A program made the position numbers and the translations under genes. From Brevirhabdus pacifica (lineage in GTDB: Bacteria; Pseudomonadota; Alphaproteobacteria; Rhodobacterales; Rhodobacteraceae), in NCBI RefSeq assembly GCF_002797755.1, contig NZ_PGFI01000011.1, positions 62,001-126,000 of the forward strand: a stretch of DNA of 64,000 bases, in the 5' to 3' direction. The notes beneath the pieces were generated by a model. That model saw only the letters and a list, made by a program, of their open reading frames with translations, was not told where the DNA came from and did not search any database. This document shows positions 10,491-21,586 of this stretch, piece after piece; the stretch's first letter is position 1, and each line of letters begins with the position of its first letter.

Positions 10491-11795
10491 ATGGCAAAGG
10501 CGGGACTGGCGGCGCGCAAGGCCGCGGCAGAGATCGTCGTGGGCGTCACCGCCGACGGCCGCAGCCTGATGGAGCTGCAGGATGTGCTGGAGCGGCTGGA
10601 GCCGGCGGACCGCGCCCGGGCCGGCCGTCTGGCGACCACCGCCCTGCGCCACCTGGGCCGCACCGACAGGGTCCTGGCCCCCCACATGCGCAAGCGTCCG
10701 CCCGCCTTCACCCTGGCGGTGCTGCGCCTTGCCACGGTCGAGATCTGTCACGAGGGGGCCGCCCCCCATGGCGTCGTCGACAGCGCCGTGGCGCTGGTGC
10801 GCGGCCATGCGCGGCAGAACCGTATGTCGGGCCTGGTCAACGCCATCCTTCGGAAAGTGGCCGAGGAGGGCCCCGCGCGCTGGGCCGCCCAGCCGCCCGA
10901 CCGCTTGCCCAAATGGCTGCGACAGCCCCTCCGCCGTGCCTGGGGCGACGCCGCCGTGGCGCGGATGGAACGGGTCCACGCCAGCCACCCGCCCGTGGAC
11001 CTGACCCTGCGCGACCCCTCCCGGGCCGAGGCGCTCGCCGAGGCATTGCCCGCCGGGAGTGACGGTGCAGAAGGCGATGGCGCGGCGGTCGAGGTTCTGC
11101 CCACAGGCAGCCTGCGTCTGGCCGAGCCGGGCCGCATCTCGTCCCTGCCGGGCTATGCCGAGGGGGAATGGTGGGTCCAGGATGCCGCCGCCGCCCTGGC
11201 CGCGCGGATGCTTGATGTGCGCCCGGGCGAAAAGGTGCTGGACCTTTGTGCGGCACCGGGTGGCAAGACCATGCAGCTTGCCGCCGCCGGCGCCGAGGTG
11301 ACGGCGCTGGATCTGTCGCCCGCGCGCCTGGAGCGGCTGCGCCAGAACCTCGAACGCACCGGGCTTGAGGCCCGGGTCGTCGCCGGCGACGCCCTGGCCT
11401 TTGCCGAGGGGCCCTTCGACGCGATCCTGTTGGACGCGCCCTGTTCGGCCACCGGCACCATCCGGCGCCACCCCGACCTGCCCCACGCGAAGGCCACCCG
11501 CGACCTTTCAGCGGTCACCGAGTTGCAGGCGCGTCTGCTGGATCACGCGCTGAGCCTGCTGGCACCCGGCGGGCGGCTGGTCTTCTGCACCTGCTCGCTG
11601 TTGCCCGAGGAGGGCGAGGCGCAGACCGTGGCGGCGCTGGCGCGCCACCCCGGGCTCAGGGTCGACGAGGGCTGGTCTCTGGACGGGATCGACCCCGCTT
11701 GGCGCAGCGCCGAAGGCGGCCTTCGCCTGCGCCCCGACCTGTGGGAAGAGCGCGGCGGGATGGACGGTTTCTACATGGTCCGTTTTCAGCGATGA
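10491..11795 (+). CDS. rsmB: RsmB-type 16S rRNA (cytosine-C5) methyltransferase
   Basis: 434 residues. N-terminal NusB-like RNA-binding domain (about 1-135) followed by a Rossmann SAM-dependent methyltransferase. Visible motifs: SAM-binding DLCAAPGGKTMQLA, the catalytic PCSATGTIRRHPDL with its Cys, and the second Cys in FCTCSLLPEEGE, as required for m5C methyltransferases. Known role of the family is methylation of C967 of 16S rRNA. Followed by the heparinase-like gene and purH in the same orientation, an arrangement common in Rhodobacterales. Confidence 0.93.
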   Translation: MAKAGLAARKAAAEIVVGVTADGRSLMELQDVLERLEPADRARAGRLATTALRHLGRTDRVLAPHMRKRPPAFTLAVLRLATVEICHEGAAPHGVVDSAVALVRGHARQNRMSGLVNAILRKVAEEGPARWAAQPPDRLPKWLRQPLRRAWGDAAVARMERVHASHPPVDLTLRDPSRAEALAEALPAGSDGAEGDGAAVEVLPTGSLRLAEPGRISSLPGYAEGEWWVQDAAAALAARMLDVRPGEKVLDLCAAPGGKTMQLAAAGAEVTALDLSPARLERLRQNLERTGLEARVVAGDALAFAEGPFDAILLDAPCSATGTIRRHPDLPHAKATRDLSAVTELQARLLDHALSLLAPGGRLVFCTCSLLPEEGEAQTVAALARHPGLRVDEGWSLDGIDPAWRSAEGGLRLRPDLWEERGGMDGFYMVRFQR

Positions 11796-11867
11796 CAGCT
11801 TATCCGGGGCGCGGTAGACTGTTCCAAACACCACCCACCCCGAGCAGTGTCAGCAATCCGGATTTAG

Positions 11868-13640
11868 ATGTCTTTTGAGACGACCGCAGGTTTGACCCCC
11901 TCAGACGGATGGTCGGGCCGTGGGGCGCGGCTGTTGAACCGGCTGCATGCCCGCCTGTCCGGCCTTGCACCGCCGGCGGTGGCCTTCGTCTCGCAACCCG
12001 AACCGCGCACCATCGGATCTGTCGCGCGGGGGCGTCAGATCCTGGCCGGCAACTACATGTTCGCCGGTCATCTGGTCGAGTCCGAGGCGCCTTCGCTCTG
12101 GGATGTGCCAATGCCCTCGCTGGCCTTCGAGCAGGAGCTTCACGGCTTCGGCTGGCTGGATGATCTGGCGGCAGTGGGCGACGCGGCGGCCCGGCGCAAG
12201 GCGCAGATGTGGCTGAACGACTGGGTCCGCCGGTACGGGCGCGGACGTGGGCCGGCCTGGACCCCCGACCTGACCGGGCGGCGCATGATCCGCTGGATAA
12301 ACCACGCGATTTTCCTGCTGCACAGCCAGAGCCGTGAGGCCTCTGCCGCCTATTTCTCCTCGCTCGGGCATCAAAGCGTGTTCCTGTCGCGCCGCTGGAA
12401 AAGCGCCTCGCCCGGCCTGCCGCGCTTCGAGGCGCTGACCGGGCTGCTTTATGCCGGGCTGTCGCTTCAGGGCATGGACCGCCATGTGCGCCCCGCCATG
12501 CGCGCCATCGCCGCCGAGTGCCGCGAGCAGATCGACGCCGAGGGCGGCATTCCCACCCGCAATCCCGAGGAGCTGCTTGAGGTCTTCACCATGCTGACCT
12601 GGTCGGCGGCGGGGCTGAGCGAGGCCGGGCAAATGGCCGCCCGCGACCACGTGCTGGCGATCGAGCGGATCGCACCCACCCTGCGGGCCCTGCGTCACGC
12701 CGACGGGGGTCTGGCCCGATTCCACGGGGGCGGGCGGGGTGTCACCGGCCGGCTGGATCATGCTCTGGCAGCATCAGGGGTCAAGATCGCCGCCAATGCG
12801 GGTCTTTCCATGGGGTATGCGCGGATATCTGCCGCCCGCACCAGCGTCATCGTGGATGCCGCGCCGCCGCCCGCGCCGGCCGTCTCCTACAACGCCCATG
12901 CCAGCACCCTGGCGTTCGAGCTAACGTCGGGCCGCCGCCCGGTGATCGTCAGCTGCGGCTCGGGCCTCAGCTTCGGCGGGCGCTGGCGACAGGCGGGACG
13001 GGCGACGCCGCTGCACTCGACCCTGTCGATCGACGGCTTCTCCTCGTCCCGGCTGGGGGCCCGCCGCCTGATCCGCGGGATTGAGCGGGAGCTGCTGCTG
13101 GATGCGCCGACGGATGTTCGCGCCCGCATGACCCGGGGCGACGAAGGCCACGCGCTGATGCTGGCCCATAACGGCTACGGCCGCACCCACGGGCTCAGCC
13201 ATGTGCGGCGGCTGGAGCTGTCGGTCGACGGCCGCACGCTGGAGGGGGAGGACACGCTGGGCGCGATGAATGATGCCGACCGGCGGCGGTTCGACCTGCA
13301 TCTCAACCGCAACGGGCTGGACAAGGTGGGCTTTGCCATCCGCTTTCACATCCATCCCGACGCCGAGGCCGAGCTTGACCTCGGGGGGCGGGCCATCTCG
13401 ATCGCCCTGCGCTCGGGCGAGGTCTGGGTGTTCCGGCAGACGGGCGACGGCGCGCGCCTGGGCCTGGAGGGCAGCGTCTACCTTGAGCGGGGGCGGCTGA
13501 AACCGCGCGAGACCCGGCAGGTCGTCCTTCGCGCCGCCGTGACAGAATACGCCACCCGCGTTGGCTGGACGCTGGCCAAGGCGCAGGATACACCCTCGCA
13601 CATTCGCGACCTTGAACGCGACGAGATGACACCGATTTGA
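11868..13640 (+). CDS. Heparinase II/III family protein
   Basis: 590 residues. The N-terminal part is an alpha/alpha toroid ([14 protein letters not shown], then [12 protein letters not shown] and [11 protein letters not shown]). The C-terminal half is the beta-sandwich heparinase II/III-like domain, with [34 protein letters not shown] and the [16 protein letters not shown] block containing candidate catalytic His/Tyr residues. No signal peptide is obvious. These enzymes cleave acidic polysaccharides; the real substrate in this bacterium is unknown. It stands 25 bases upstream of purH and 72 bases after rsmB. Confidence 0.88.
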   Translation: MSFETTAGLTPSDGWSGRGARLLNRLHARLSGLAPPAVAFVSQPEPRTIGSVARGRQILAGNYMFAGHLVESEAPSLWDVPMPSLAFEQELHGFGWLDDLAAVGDAAARRKAQMWLNDWVRRYGRGRGPAWTPDLTGRRMIRWINHAIFLLHSQSREASAAYFSSLGHQSVFLSRRWKSASPGLPRFEALTGLLYAGLSLQGMDRHVRPAMRAIAAECREQIDAEGGIPTRNPEELLEVFTMLTWSAAGLSEAGQMAARDHVLAIERIAPTLRALRHADGGLARFHGGGRGVTGRLDHALAASGVKIAANAGLSMGYARISAARTSVIVDAAPPPAPAVSYNAHASTLAFELTSGRRPVIVSCGSGLSFGGRWRQAGRATPLHSTLSIDGFSSSRLGARRLIRGIERELLLDAPTDVRARMTRGDEGHALMLAHNGYGRTHGLSHVRRLELSVDGRTLEGEDTLGAMNDADRRRFDLHLNRNGLDKVGFAIRFHIHPDAEAELDLGGRAISIALRSGEVWVFRQTGDGARLGLEGSVYLERGRLKPRETRQVVLRAAVTEYATRVGWTLAKAQDTPSHIRDLERDEMTPI

Positions 13641-13665
13641 CCGCCTGCTGCTGAGGATGACCACC

Positions 13666-15255
13666 ATGACCGATCTTGTGCCGGTGCGCCGCGCCCTGCT
13701 TTCCGTTTCCGACAAGACCGGTCTGATCGACCTGGGCCGCGCCCTGGCCGAGCGGGGGGTGGAACTGCTGTCCACGGGCGGCACCGCCGCTGCCTTGCGC
13801 GACGCCGGCCTTGACGTGCGCGACGTGTCGGAGGTGACGGGCTTTCCCGAGATGATGGACGGTCGGGTCAAGACCTTGCACCCCATGGTTCACGGCGGCC
13901 TGCTGGCCCTTCGCGACGATCCCTCCCACGTTGCCGCCATGGACGAGCACGGCATCGGCGCCATCGACCTTCTGGTCGTCAACCTCTACCCGTTCGAGCA
14001 GACCGTCGCCCGCGGCGCGCTTTACGATGAATGCATCGAGAATATCGACATCGGCGGCCCGGCCATGATCCGTGCTGCCGCCAAGAACCACGGCTTCGTC
14101 AACGTCGTCGTGGATGTCGAGGATTACGAGCCCCTGCTGGCCGAGATGGCCGCCAACGACGGCGCCACCTCGCTGAACTTCCGCCGCCGGCTGGCCCAGA
14201 ACGCCTATGCCCGCACCGGGGCTTACGACGCGGCTGTCTCGAACTGGATGGCCGGCGCGCTTGAGCTGGCCGCGCCCCGCCGCCGCGTGGTCGCGGGCGA
14301 GTTGTCGCAGACCCTGCGCTATGGCGAGAACCCCCACCAGTCCGCCGCCTTCTACGTCGACGGCCGCGACCGGCCCAGCATCGGCACCGCCCGCCAGCAC
14401 CAGGGCAAGGAGTTGAGCTACAACAACATCAACGATACCGCCGCCGCCTACGAGCTGGTGGCAGAGTTCGACCCCGCCGAGGGTCCGGCCTGCGCTATCA
14501 TCAAGCACGCCAACCCCTGCGGCGTGGCCCGGGGCGACAGCCTGCTCGACGCCTACCGCGCCGCCTATGATTGCGACCGCACCTCGGCCTTCGGCGGCAT
14601 CGTCGCGCTGAACCAGCCGCTGGACGCCGCCACCGCCGAGGAGATCACCCAGATCTTCACCGAGGTTGTCATCGCCCCCGGCGCCGACGCCGACGCGATG
14701 GAGATCTTTGCCGCCAAGAAGAACCTGCGCCTGCTGACCACCGACGGCCTGCCGGATGTGACCGCCGCCGCGCTGTCTTTCCGCGACGTGCCGGGCGGCA
14801 TGCTGGTACAGGACCGCGACGTGGGCCGCATCACGCTGGACGACCTGAAGGTCGTGACCAAGCGCGCGCCCACCGAGGAACAGATGCGCGATCTTCTTTT
14901 CGCCTGGACCGTGGCCAAGCATGTGAAATCCAACGCCATCATCTATGCCTCGGGCGGTGCCACCGTCGGTGTCGGCGCAGGCCAGATGAGCCGCGTCGAC
15001 AGCACCCGGATCGCCGCCCGCAAGGCCCAGGACATGGCCGAGGCGCTGGGCCTGTCGAAAAGCCCCGCAGAAGGGTCGGTCGTCGCCTCGGACGCCTTCT
15101 TCCCCTTCCCCGACGGCCTTCTGACCGCAGCCGACGCCGGGGCCCGCGCCGTCATCCAGCCCGGTGGCTCGATGCGCGACGACGAGGTGATCGCCGCCGC
15201 CGACAAGGCGGGTCTGGCGATGGTCTTCACCGGCATGCGTCACTTCAGGCACTAG
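13666..15255 (+). CDS. purH: Bifunctional AICAR transformylase/IMP cyclohydrolase
   Basis: 529 residues, the usual length. Catalyses the last two steps of IMP synthesis. The second of two nearby ATGs is chosen because GAGGA (13653-13657) is correctly spaced from it and abuts the first. The N-terminal cyclohydrolase domain has [23 protein letters not shown] and [13 protein letters not shown]. The C-terminal transformylase domain has [26 protein letters not shown] and [26 protein letters not shown]. Followed directly by lspA with only one base between the stop and the next ATG. Confidence 0.98.
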   Translation: MTDLVPVRRALLSVSDKTGLIDLGRALAERGVELLSTGGTAAALRDAGLDVRDVSEVTGFPEMMDGRVKTLHPMVHGGLLALRDDPSHVAAMDEHGIGAIDLLVVNLYPFEQTVARGALYDECIENIDIGGPAMIRAAAKNHGFVNVVVDVEDYEPLLAEMAANDGATSLNFRRRLAQNAYARTGAYDAAVSNWMAGALELAAPRRRVVAGELSQTLRYGENPHQSAAFYVDGRDRPSIGTARQHQGKELSYNNINDTAAAYELVAEFDPAEGPACAIIKHANPCGVARGDSLLDAYRAAYDCDRTSAFGGIVALNQPLDAATAEEITQIFTEVVIAPGADADAMEIFAAKKNLRLLTTDGLPDVTAAALSFRDVPGGMLVQDRDVGRITLDDLKVVTKRAPTEEQMRDLLFAWTVAKHVKSNAIIYASGGATVGVGAGQMSRVDSTRIAARKAQDMAEALGLSKSPAEGSVVASDAFFPFPDGLLTAADAGARAVIQPGGSMRDDEVIAAADKAGLAMVFTGMRHFRH

Positions 15256-15256
15256 G

Positions 15257-15727
15257 ATGCGGCTTCTCGCTCTTTTCGCACTGATCGGATTCGCTCTCGA
15301 CCAGGGCAGCAAGTTCGCCGTGGTCTTCGGGATGAACCTGATCTCGCGGCTGTCGATAGACGTGCTCCCGCCTTATCTGAACTTTCGGATGGGCTGGAAC
15401 ACCGGCATCAACTTCGGCCTTTTCGGTGGCGAGGCCGAGGTCATGCGCTGGGCGCTGGTCGCCCTGGCCCTGGTGCTGAGCACCGCCCTGATCGTCTGGG
15501 CGCGGCGCAGTTTCACCCGGCGGATTGAATTCGCGGCCGCCGGATTGATCGTCGGCGGCGCGCTTGGCAACGCGGTCGACCGGGTCGCCTATGGCGCGGT
15601 CGCCGATTTTCTGAACATGTCCTGTTGCGGTATCTCCAACCCCTACACGTTCAACCTGGCCGATGTCTTCATCTTCGCCGGGGCCTTCGCGCTGGTGCTG
15701 TGGGGCGGGGAAAAGAAGACCCCGTGA
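15257..15727 (+). CDS. lspA: Lipoprotein signal peptidase (signal peptidase II)
   Basis: 156 residues with four predicted membrane helices. It removes signal peptides of prolipoproteins in the inner membrane. The conserved regions are visible: NTGINFGLF, GNAVDRVAYGAVADFL carrying one catalytic Asp, and FNLADVFIFAG carrying the other. The gene directly follows purH and precedes a lipoprotein gene, one of its potential substrates. Confidence 0.96.
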   Translation: MRLLALFALIGFALDQGSKFAVVFGMNLISRLSIDVLPPYLNFRMGWNTGINFGLFGGEAEVMRWALVALALVLSTALIVWARRSFTRRIEFAAAGLIVGGALGNAVDRVAYGAVADFLNMSCCGISNPYTFNLADVFIFAGAFALVLWGGEKKTP

Positions 15728-15781
15728 CGCGGCATTTCAGATAGGCTAAACCAAGGGCGAACAGGCAAACGGGATCTTTCG

Positions 15782-16309
15782 ATGGCAATGGCGAAGGCGG
15801 GAACTGGACTGGCTCTGGTGATGGTGGCTGCACTGTCCGCCTGTGGCGCCGATCAGCCGATCCTCATGAACATCTCGTCCGACGGCACCCCGGATGAATT
15901 CGCGATCCTGCCGACCAAGCCGATCGAGATTCCCCGCGACCTGGCCTCTCTGCCCGCGCCGACCCCGGGTGGCAGCAACCGTGTCGATCCGACCCCCGCC
16001 GCCGATGCCGTGGCCGCCCTGGGTGGCAATGCCGCGACCCTGTCGCGCGGTGGCATCCCCGCCTCGGACCAGGCGCTGGTCGCCCGCGCCGCGCGCTACG
16101 GCGTCAGCCCGGGCATCCGCACCCAACTCGCCGCCGAGGATCTGGAATTCCGCCGCCGCAATGACGGCCGTCTGCTGGAGCGGATCTTCGACGTGAACGT
16201 CTATTTCCGCGCCTACCGCCGCCAGTCCCTCGATCAACATCGCGAGTTGGAGCGGTTCCGCCGCGCCGGTGTGCGCACCGTGGGCGCCCCGCCCGCAGGA
16301 ACCGAGTAG
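15782..16309 (+). CDS. DUF3035 lipoprotein
   Basis: 175 residues. Type II signal peptide with lipobox LSAC and lipidated Cys21, so the product is an envelope lipoprotein. The pattern DEFAILPTKPIEIPRDLASLPAPTPGGSNRVDPTP, then an Ala-rich stretch and a charged C terminus with repeated Arg, matches DUF3035 proteins, which lie after lspA in many Rhodobacterales. The molecular role is not established; an envelope assembly role has been suggested for similar short lipoproteins. Followed by two M16 protease genes. Confidence 0.82.
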   Translation: MAMAKAGTGLALVMVAALSACGADQPILMNISSDGTPDEFAILPTKPIEIPRDLASLPAPTPGGSNRVDPTPAADAVAALGGNAATLSRGGIPASDQALVARAARYGVSPGIRTQLAAEDLEFRRRNDGRLLERIFDVNVYFRAYRRQSLDQHRELERFRRAGVRTVGAPPAGTE

Positions 16310-16532
16310 CCCGCCCGGCGGCTTGGCGCGGCGAAAGACACCGGTTTGTCTGCCTGTCGCCCCTCACATCCCCGTTGACCATCTTGATCCGCGGCCGGGA
16401 CGGCGTAAGTTCCATCCGACCCTTGCGTCGGGGCCCGGCAGCGGGCGCCGACATCTCCGAACCGCCCGAAGGTCGCCGGGGCCCCCGCATCCCGCGCGGC
16501 CAGGCCTCCCGCACCTTCCAGAAGGAGCAGAC

Positions 16533-18131
16533 ATGCTGCGCGCCCTGACCATCCTATCCTCCGGCCTGAGCCTGTCCTTTGCCTTGGCCCTGGGCCTCGT
16601 GTCCGCTGCGCAACCCGCCTTGGCCGCCAGCCACGGGGACAGCCCCGCCGCGGCCGAGGCCGCAGCCTCGACACCCGACCCCGCAGCCCTGTCCGACAAT
16701 GTCACCACCTTCCGCCTCGACAACGGGATGGAGGCCGTGGTGATCCAGGACCATCGCGCGCCGGTGGTGGTGAACATGGTCTGGTACCGGATCGGTTCGG
16801 CCGACGAGCCGAAGGGCAAATCGGGCATCGCCCATTTTCTCGAACACCTGCTTTTCAAGGGCACGGATGAGCTGGCGGCGGGCGAATTCTCGAAGATCGT
16901 CGCGGCCAACGGCGGTTCGGACAACGCCTTCACCTCCTACGACTACACGGGTTACTTCCAGCGCGTCGCCTCCGACCGGCTGGAGCTGATGATGAAGATG
17001 GAGGCCGACCGCATGGTCGACCTGCAACTGACCGAAGCCGACGCCCTGACCGAGCGGGACGTGGTCCTGGAAGAGCGCAACCAGCGCACCGACAACAACC
17101 CCGCCGCCCTTTTCAGCGAGCAGCGGCGCGCGGCGCTTTACCTCAACCATCCCTACGGCATCCCGGTCATCGGCTGGCGCCACGAGGCCGAGGCGCTGAG
17201 CCTTGAGGATGCGCTGTCGTTCTACAGGACCTACTACGCCCCCAACAACGCCATCCTGGTGGTCGCAGGCGATGTCGATCCCGACGAGGTACGGCGCATG
17301 GCCGAAACCCATTTCGGCCCCATCCCCGCCAATCCGGACCTGCCCGAGCGGACCCGCCCGCAAGAGCCCCCGCAGCTGGCCGAGCGGCGGCTGACCTACT
17401 CCGACCCACGTGTGGCACAACCCAATGTTTCACGCCTATACCTCGCGCCCGAGCGGGACGCCGGCGCCCAGGAGAAGGCCGCCGCCCTGACCGTCCTGGC
17501 CGAGCTGCTGGGCGGCGATCCCGCGACGTCCTACCTGGGCCGCAAGCTGCAGTTCGAGGATCCGCGCGCCATCTATACCTCGGCCTTCTACGACGCGCTG
17601 AGCCTGGATCAGACGAGTTTCGGCCTGGTCGTGGTGCCCGCCGACGGTGTCAGTCTGGACGAGGCCGAGGCCGCCATGGACGGCGCCATCGCCGAGTTCA
17701 TGAGCGAGGGGGTCGATCCCGACGCGCTGGACCGGATCAAGCGTCAGCTTCTGGCCTCGGAGATCTATGGCCGCGACAGCCTTCAGGGGCAGGCACAGCG
17801 CTACGGCAGCGCCCTGACCTCGGGTCTGACGGTCGAGGATGTGCAGGCCTGGCCCGCTGTCCTGGCCGCCGTGACCGAGGCGGATATCCTGTCCGCCGCA
17901 CGCGAGGTCTTTGATCGTGGTCGAGCCGTCACCGGCCACTTCACCACCATGGCGGAGGCCGGAGAGGGCACGGCACTCGATGAGGCCGCCGCCGCACCGC
18001 CCGCACCCGCCGCATCGGCCGGCAGTGCCGCCAGCACCCCGGGCGCGCCACCGCCCGATCGCCCGGCCGAGCCGCTCAACGCCGACGACCCCGCCCCCGC
18101 CGACCCATCCGCCCAGGAGGCTGCCCAATGA
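16533..18131 (+). CDS. M16 family zinc metallopeptidase, catalytic subunit, exported
   Basis: 532 residues. The start MLRALTIL is preceded by AAGGAG. Signal peptide up to about residue 32 (ALAAS). The inverted zinc motif HFLEH is at residues 101-105, with the distant Glu ligand in VVLEER (residues 180-181). The C-terminal ~55 residues are low-complexity Ala/Pro/Asp. This is the active half of a two-gene M16B pair; the partner overlaps by four bases (ATGA). Such periplasmic proteases are thought to degrade short peptides, but the substrate is not known. Confidence 0.9.
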   Translation: MLRALTILSSGLSLSFALALGLVSAAQPALAASHGDSPAAAEAAASTPDPAALSDNVTTFRLDNGMEAVVIQDHRAPVVVNMVWYRIGSADEPKGKSGIAHFLEHLLFKGTDELAAGEFSKIVAANGGSDNAFTSYDYTGYFQRVASDRLELMMKMEADRMVDLQLTEADALTERDVVLEERNQRTDNNPAALFSEQRRAALYLNHPYGIPVIGWRHEAEALSLEDALSFYRTYYAPNNAILVVAGDVDPDEVRRMAETHFGPIPANPDLPERTRPQEPPQLAERRLTYSDPRVAQPNVSRLYLAPERDAGAQEKAAALTVLAELLGGDPATSYLGRKLQFEDPRAIYTSAFYDALSLDQTSFGLVVVPADGVSLDEAEAAMDGAIAEFMSEGVDPDALDRIKRQLLASEIYGRDSLQGQAQRYGSALTSGLTVEDVQAWPAVLAAVTEADILSAAREVFDRGRAVTGHFTTMAEAGEGTALDEAAAAPPAPAASAGSAASTPGAPPPDRPAEPLNADDPAPADPSAQEAAQ

Positions 18132-19453
18132 TCCGTTTCGCCCCGGTCCGGCTTTTGCTGACGCTCTGGCTTGCGCTGAGCCTTCCGGCCGCCGCCGCCG
18201 CAATCGAGATCCAGGAGGTGACCTCGCCCGGCGGGATCAAGGCCTGGCTGGTCGAGGAGCATTCGATCCCCTTCGTCGCCATGGATATCCAGTTCCAGGG
18301 CGGCACCTCGCTGGATGCCGAAGGTAAACGCGGGGCCGTGAACCTGATGACCGGCCTTCTCGAGGAAGGGGCCGGCGAGATGGATGCCCGCGCTTTCGCC
18401 GAGGCACGCGAGACCCTCGCGGCCAGCTATTCCTTCGATTCGGGCGACGACAGCCTGTCGGTCTCGGCCCGCTTCCTGACCGAGAACCGCGACGAGGCGG
18501 TCGAACTGCTGCGCCAGGCGCTGGTCGATCCCCGCTTCGACGCCGACGCGATCGAACGGGTTCGCGCGCAGGTGCTGTCGATCATCGCCTCCGACGCCAA
18601 GGATCCCAACGACATCGCCAGCCGCACCTTCGACGCGCTGGCCTTCGGGGAACATCCCTACGGATCCTCCTCGAACGGGACGGCGGATTCGGTCGCGGCG
18701 CTGACGCGCGAGGATCTGGTTGCGGCCCACGAGGCGGTCATGGCGCGGGACCGTATATTCATCGGCGTCGCCGGCGACATCACCGCCGAGGAGCTGGGCC
18801 CGCTGCTGGACCGGCTACTGGGGGATCTGCCCGCCAAGGGCGCACCGATGCCGCCCCGCGCCGACTACCTGTTGAAACCGGGGGTGACGGTCGTGTCCTA
18901 CGACACGCCCCAGTCGGTCGCGATCTTCGGTCACGAGGGGCTGGACCGGCATGACCCCGACTTCTTCGCGGCCTATGTGATGAACCACATCCTGGGCGGC
19001 GGCGGCTTCGAATCGCGGCTGATGACGGAAGTGCGCGAGAAGCGCGGTCTGACCTACGGCATCGGCTCCTACCTGGTGCCGAAGGACCTGGGCGCGCTCT
19101 ATATCGGGCAGGTGGCCTCGTCCAACGCGCGCATGGCCGAGGCGGTGGAGGTCATCCGCCAGCAATGGGGCGCCCTGGCCGCCGACGGTGTCAGCGCCGA
19201 GGAACTGGAGGAGGCGCAGACTTATCTGACGGGGGCCTACCCGCTGCGCTTTGACGGCAACGGGCGGATCGCTGGGATCCTGTCGGGGATGCAGATGACC
19301 GGCCTGCCGGCCAGCTACATCGACACGCGCAACGACGAGATCAACGCGGTCACCCTCGCGGACGTAAAGCGGGTGGCGCAGCGGTTGCTGCGGCCCGAGG
19401 AGCTGCATTTCGTGGTCGTGGGCAAGCCCGACGGGCTGGAAAGCGGGGGCTGA
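18128..19453 (+). CDS. M16 family peptidase-like protein, non-catalytic partner, exported
   Basis: 441 residues with a signal peptide (LLLTLWLALSLPAAAAA). The region that should contain HxxEH reads RGAVNLMTGLLEEGAG and lacks the histidines, so the protein cannot bind zinc in the usual way. The C-terminal half keeps the RLMTEVREKRGLTYGIGSY substrate-binding segment of M16 proteins. Translationally coupled to the active M16 gene; the two probably form a heterodimer, as mitochondrial processing peptidase and M16B pairs do. Confidence 0.9.
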   Translation: MIRFAPVRLLLTLWLALSLPAAAAAIEIQEVTSPGGIKAWLVEEHSIPFVAMDIQFQGGTSLDAEGKRGAVNLMTGLLEEGAGEMDARAFAEARETLAASYSFDSGDDSLSVSARFLTENRDEAVELLRQALVDPRFDADAIERVRAQVLSIIASDAKDPNDIASRTFDALAFGEHPYGSSSNGTADSVAALTREDLVAAHEAVMARDRIFIGVAGDITAEELGPLLDRLLGDLPAKGAPMPPRADYLLKPGVTVVSYDTPQSVAIFGHEGLDRHDPDFFAAYVMNHILGGGGFESRLMTEVREKRGLTYGIGSYLVPKDLGALYIGQVASSNARMAEAVEVIRQQWGALAADGVSAEELEEAQTYLTGAYPLRFDGNGRIAGILSGMQMTGLPASYIDTRNDEINAVTLADVKRVAQRLLRPEELHFVVVGKPDGLESGG

Positions 19454-19476
19454 CCCACGCGGCGTCTTACGTCGTT

Positions 19477-19526
19477 TCCGCCCTTCCGGGCGGGCCTCCG
19501 GCGGGGATATTTGGACGACACTGAAG
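19477..19526. repeat. Rhodobacteraceae-type intergenic element (CCTCCGGCGGGGATATTTGG)
   Basis: Downstream of the M16 pair a GC-rich inverted repeat (CCGCCC-TTCC-GGGCGG) runs into GGCCTCCGGCGGGGATATTTGG and then ACTGAAG. Very similar GC-hairpin plus GGGGATATTT blocks occur after genes in many Rhodobacteraceae genomes and probably act as transcript ends. Only one copy was noticed in this window. Recognition is from memory of related genomes, not from a search. Confidence 0.5.
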
Positions 19527-19621
19527 GGGTGCGGGCGAGGGCCCGGAGAGGGCGGCGGATTTCCCGTGGGGCCTTCAGACACCCATAGGCGAATCTGATT
19601 GCCCATGCTAGATTTGGTGGC

Positions 19622-21586
19622 ATGAATGAGCTTAGCCCCAAGATAACTGCTGAATTGCCGGTAATCCGGCAGTTGGACGATGCCGCGGTCAACCGGATCG
19701 CCGCTGGCGAGGTGGTCGAGAGACCCGCCTCGGCGGTCAAGGAACTGGTGGAGAATGCGCTTGATGCCGGGGCGCGGCGGATCGAGGTCGATTACGCCGA
19801 CGGGGGCAAGACGCTGATCCGGGTCACCGACGACGGGCACGGTATCCCTGCCGAGGCGTTGCCGCTGGCGTTGCAGCGGCACGCAACCTCGAAGATCGAC
19901 GGCTCCGACCTTCTGAACATTCACACATTCGGGTTTCGCGGCGAGGCGCTGCCGTCGCTGGCGGCGGTGGGGCGGTTGTCGCTGACATCGCGCGCGTCGG
20001 GCCATGACGAGGCGGCGGAGATTCTGGTTTCGGGCGGCAGCGCGCCGGTTCTGCGGCCGGCGGCGCTGGGCCGGGGGACGGTGGTGGCGCTGCGTGACCT
20101 GTTCCACGCCACGCCGGCGCGGTTGAAGTTCCTGCGCAGCGACCGGGCCGAGGCCCAGGCCATCGGCGACGTGGTCAAGCGCCTCGCCATGGCCGAACCA
20201 TCGGTCGGCTTTACCCTGCGCGATGTCTCGGGCGGGGGCGAGGGGCGGGTGCTCTTGCGGCTGGATCCCTGCAACGGCGATCTGTTCGACGCGCTGCTGG
20301 AGCGGCTGCGCGCCATTCTGGGGCGCGAGTTTGCCGAGAACGCCCTGCCGATCGAGGCGGAGCGCGAAGACCTGAGCCTGACGGGTTTCGCCGCGCTGCC
20401 GACCTTTTCGCGCGGCTCGGCGGTGGGGCAGTTCCTGTTCGTCAACACGCGGCCGGTGCGTGACAAGCTTCTGGTGGGCGCGCTGCGCGCCGCCTATTCG
20501 GATTTCCTGTCCCGTGACCGCCACCCGGTGGCTGTGTTGAACATCGGCTGTCATCCGGAGCTGGTGGACGTCAACGTGCACCCGGCGAAATCCGAGGTCC
20601 GGTTCCGCGACCCGGCGCTTGCGCGGGGGTTGGTCGTCTCGGGGTTGAAACACGCGCTCGCGGGGGCGGGGCACCGGGCCTCGACCACGGTGGCAGCGGC
20701 TACGTTGGGGGCGTTGCGCCCCGGTGACGGGCCGATGGCGGGGGGCTGGAACCCGGCCGCGGCGCGCGATCAGGCGGCGGAGGGATCGGCCCTTGAGGGC
20801 GCGCCCCGGGTCTATCAGATGGACCGGCCGCGCGGATACGGAACCAGCGGCTACGCGGGACAGCCGTCGCGCGGGGTGCTGGAGGCGGCCCACGCGGCGC
20901 AGGCCCCGGGCTTTGCCGAGATGGGCGTGGCCCTGTCGGGGCGGTTGGCCACCGATGAGCCGGGGCATGATGTTGCCCGGGCAGAGGCGGACGAGGCCGC
21001 GCGCGACCTGCCCCTGGGCGCGGCGCGCGGGCAGGTTCATGAGAATTACATCATCGCCCAGACCGCCACTGGCATCGTCATCGTCGACCAGCACGCCGCC
21101 CACGAACGGCTGGTCTATGAGAAGCTGAAGGCCCAGCGGGCCGATGCCCGTGTCCCCTCTCAGGCGCTGCTGATCCCCGAGATCGTCGAGCTGGACGAGG
21201 CCGACGCGGCCCGCCTTCTGGACGAGGCGGAGGCCCTGGCCGGGCTGGGCCTGGTGATCGAACCGTTCGGCGGCGGTGCCGTCGCCGTGCGCGAGACGCC
21301 CGCGATCCTGGGTCAGGCCGATCCCGCGCGCCTGGTGCGCGACGTGGTGGACGAACTGGCCGACCAGGGATCCAGCGCCTCGGTCCAGGAGAAGATCGAC
21401 GCCATCCTCAGCCGCATGGCCTGCCACGGCTCCATCCGGTCGGGCCGGCGGATGCGCGGCGAGGAGATGAACGCCCTGCTGCGCGAGATGGAGGCGACGC
21501 CCCACTCGGGACAGTGCAACCACGGCCGTCCCACCTATGTCGAGCTGCGCCTGGCCGACATCGAGCGGCTGTTCGGGCGCACATGA
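19622..21586 (+). CDS. mutL: DNA mismatch repair protein MutL
   Basis: 654 residues. N-terminal GHKL ATPase: [21 protein letters not shown] and [13 protein letters not shown]. The C-terminal domain has the endonuclease metal motif [12 protein letters not shown] beginning at Asp489, and the accessory ACHGSIRSG and CNHGRP blocks. This MutL should therefore nick DNA itself, as expected in a bacterium without MutH. The central linker is variable. The stop overlaps the rmuC start by four bases (ATGA). Confidence 0.97.
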   Translation: MNELSPKITAELPVIRQLDDAAVNRIAAGEVVERPASAVKELVENALDAGARRIEVDYADGGKTLIRVTDDGHGIPAEALPLALQRHATSKIDGSDLLNIHTFGFRGEALPSLAAVGRLSLTSRASGHDEAAEILVSGGSAPVLRPAALGRGTVVALRDLFHATPARLKFLRSDRAEAQAIGDVVKRLAMAEPSVGFTLRDVSGGGEGRVLLRLDPCNGDLFDALLERLRAILGREFAENALPIEAEREDLSLTGFAALPTFSRGSAVGQFLFVNTRPVRDKLLVGALRAAYSDFLSRDRHPVAVLNIGCHPELVDVNVHPAKSEVRFRDPALARGLVVSGLKHALAGAGHRASTTVAAATLGALRPGDGPMAGGWNPAAARDQAAEGSALEGAPRVYQMDRPRGYGTSGYAGQPSRGVLEAAHAAQAPGFAEMGVALSGRLATDEPGHDVARAEADEAARDLPLGAARGQVHENYIIAQTATGIVIVDQHAAHERLVYEKLKAQRADARVPSQALLIPEIVELDEADAARLLDEAEALAGLGLVIEPFGGGAVAVRETPAILGQADPARLVRDVVDELADQGSSASVQEKIDAILSRMACHGSIRSGRRMRGEEMNALLREMEATPHSGQCNHGRPTYVELRLADIERLFGRT

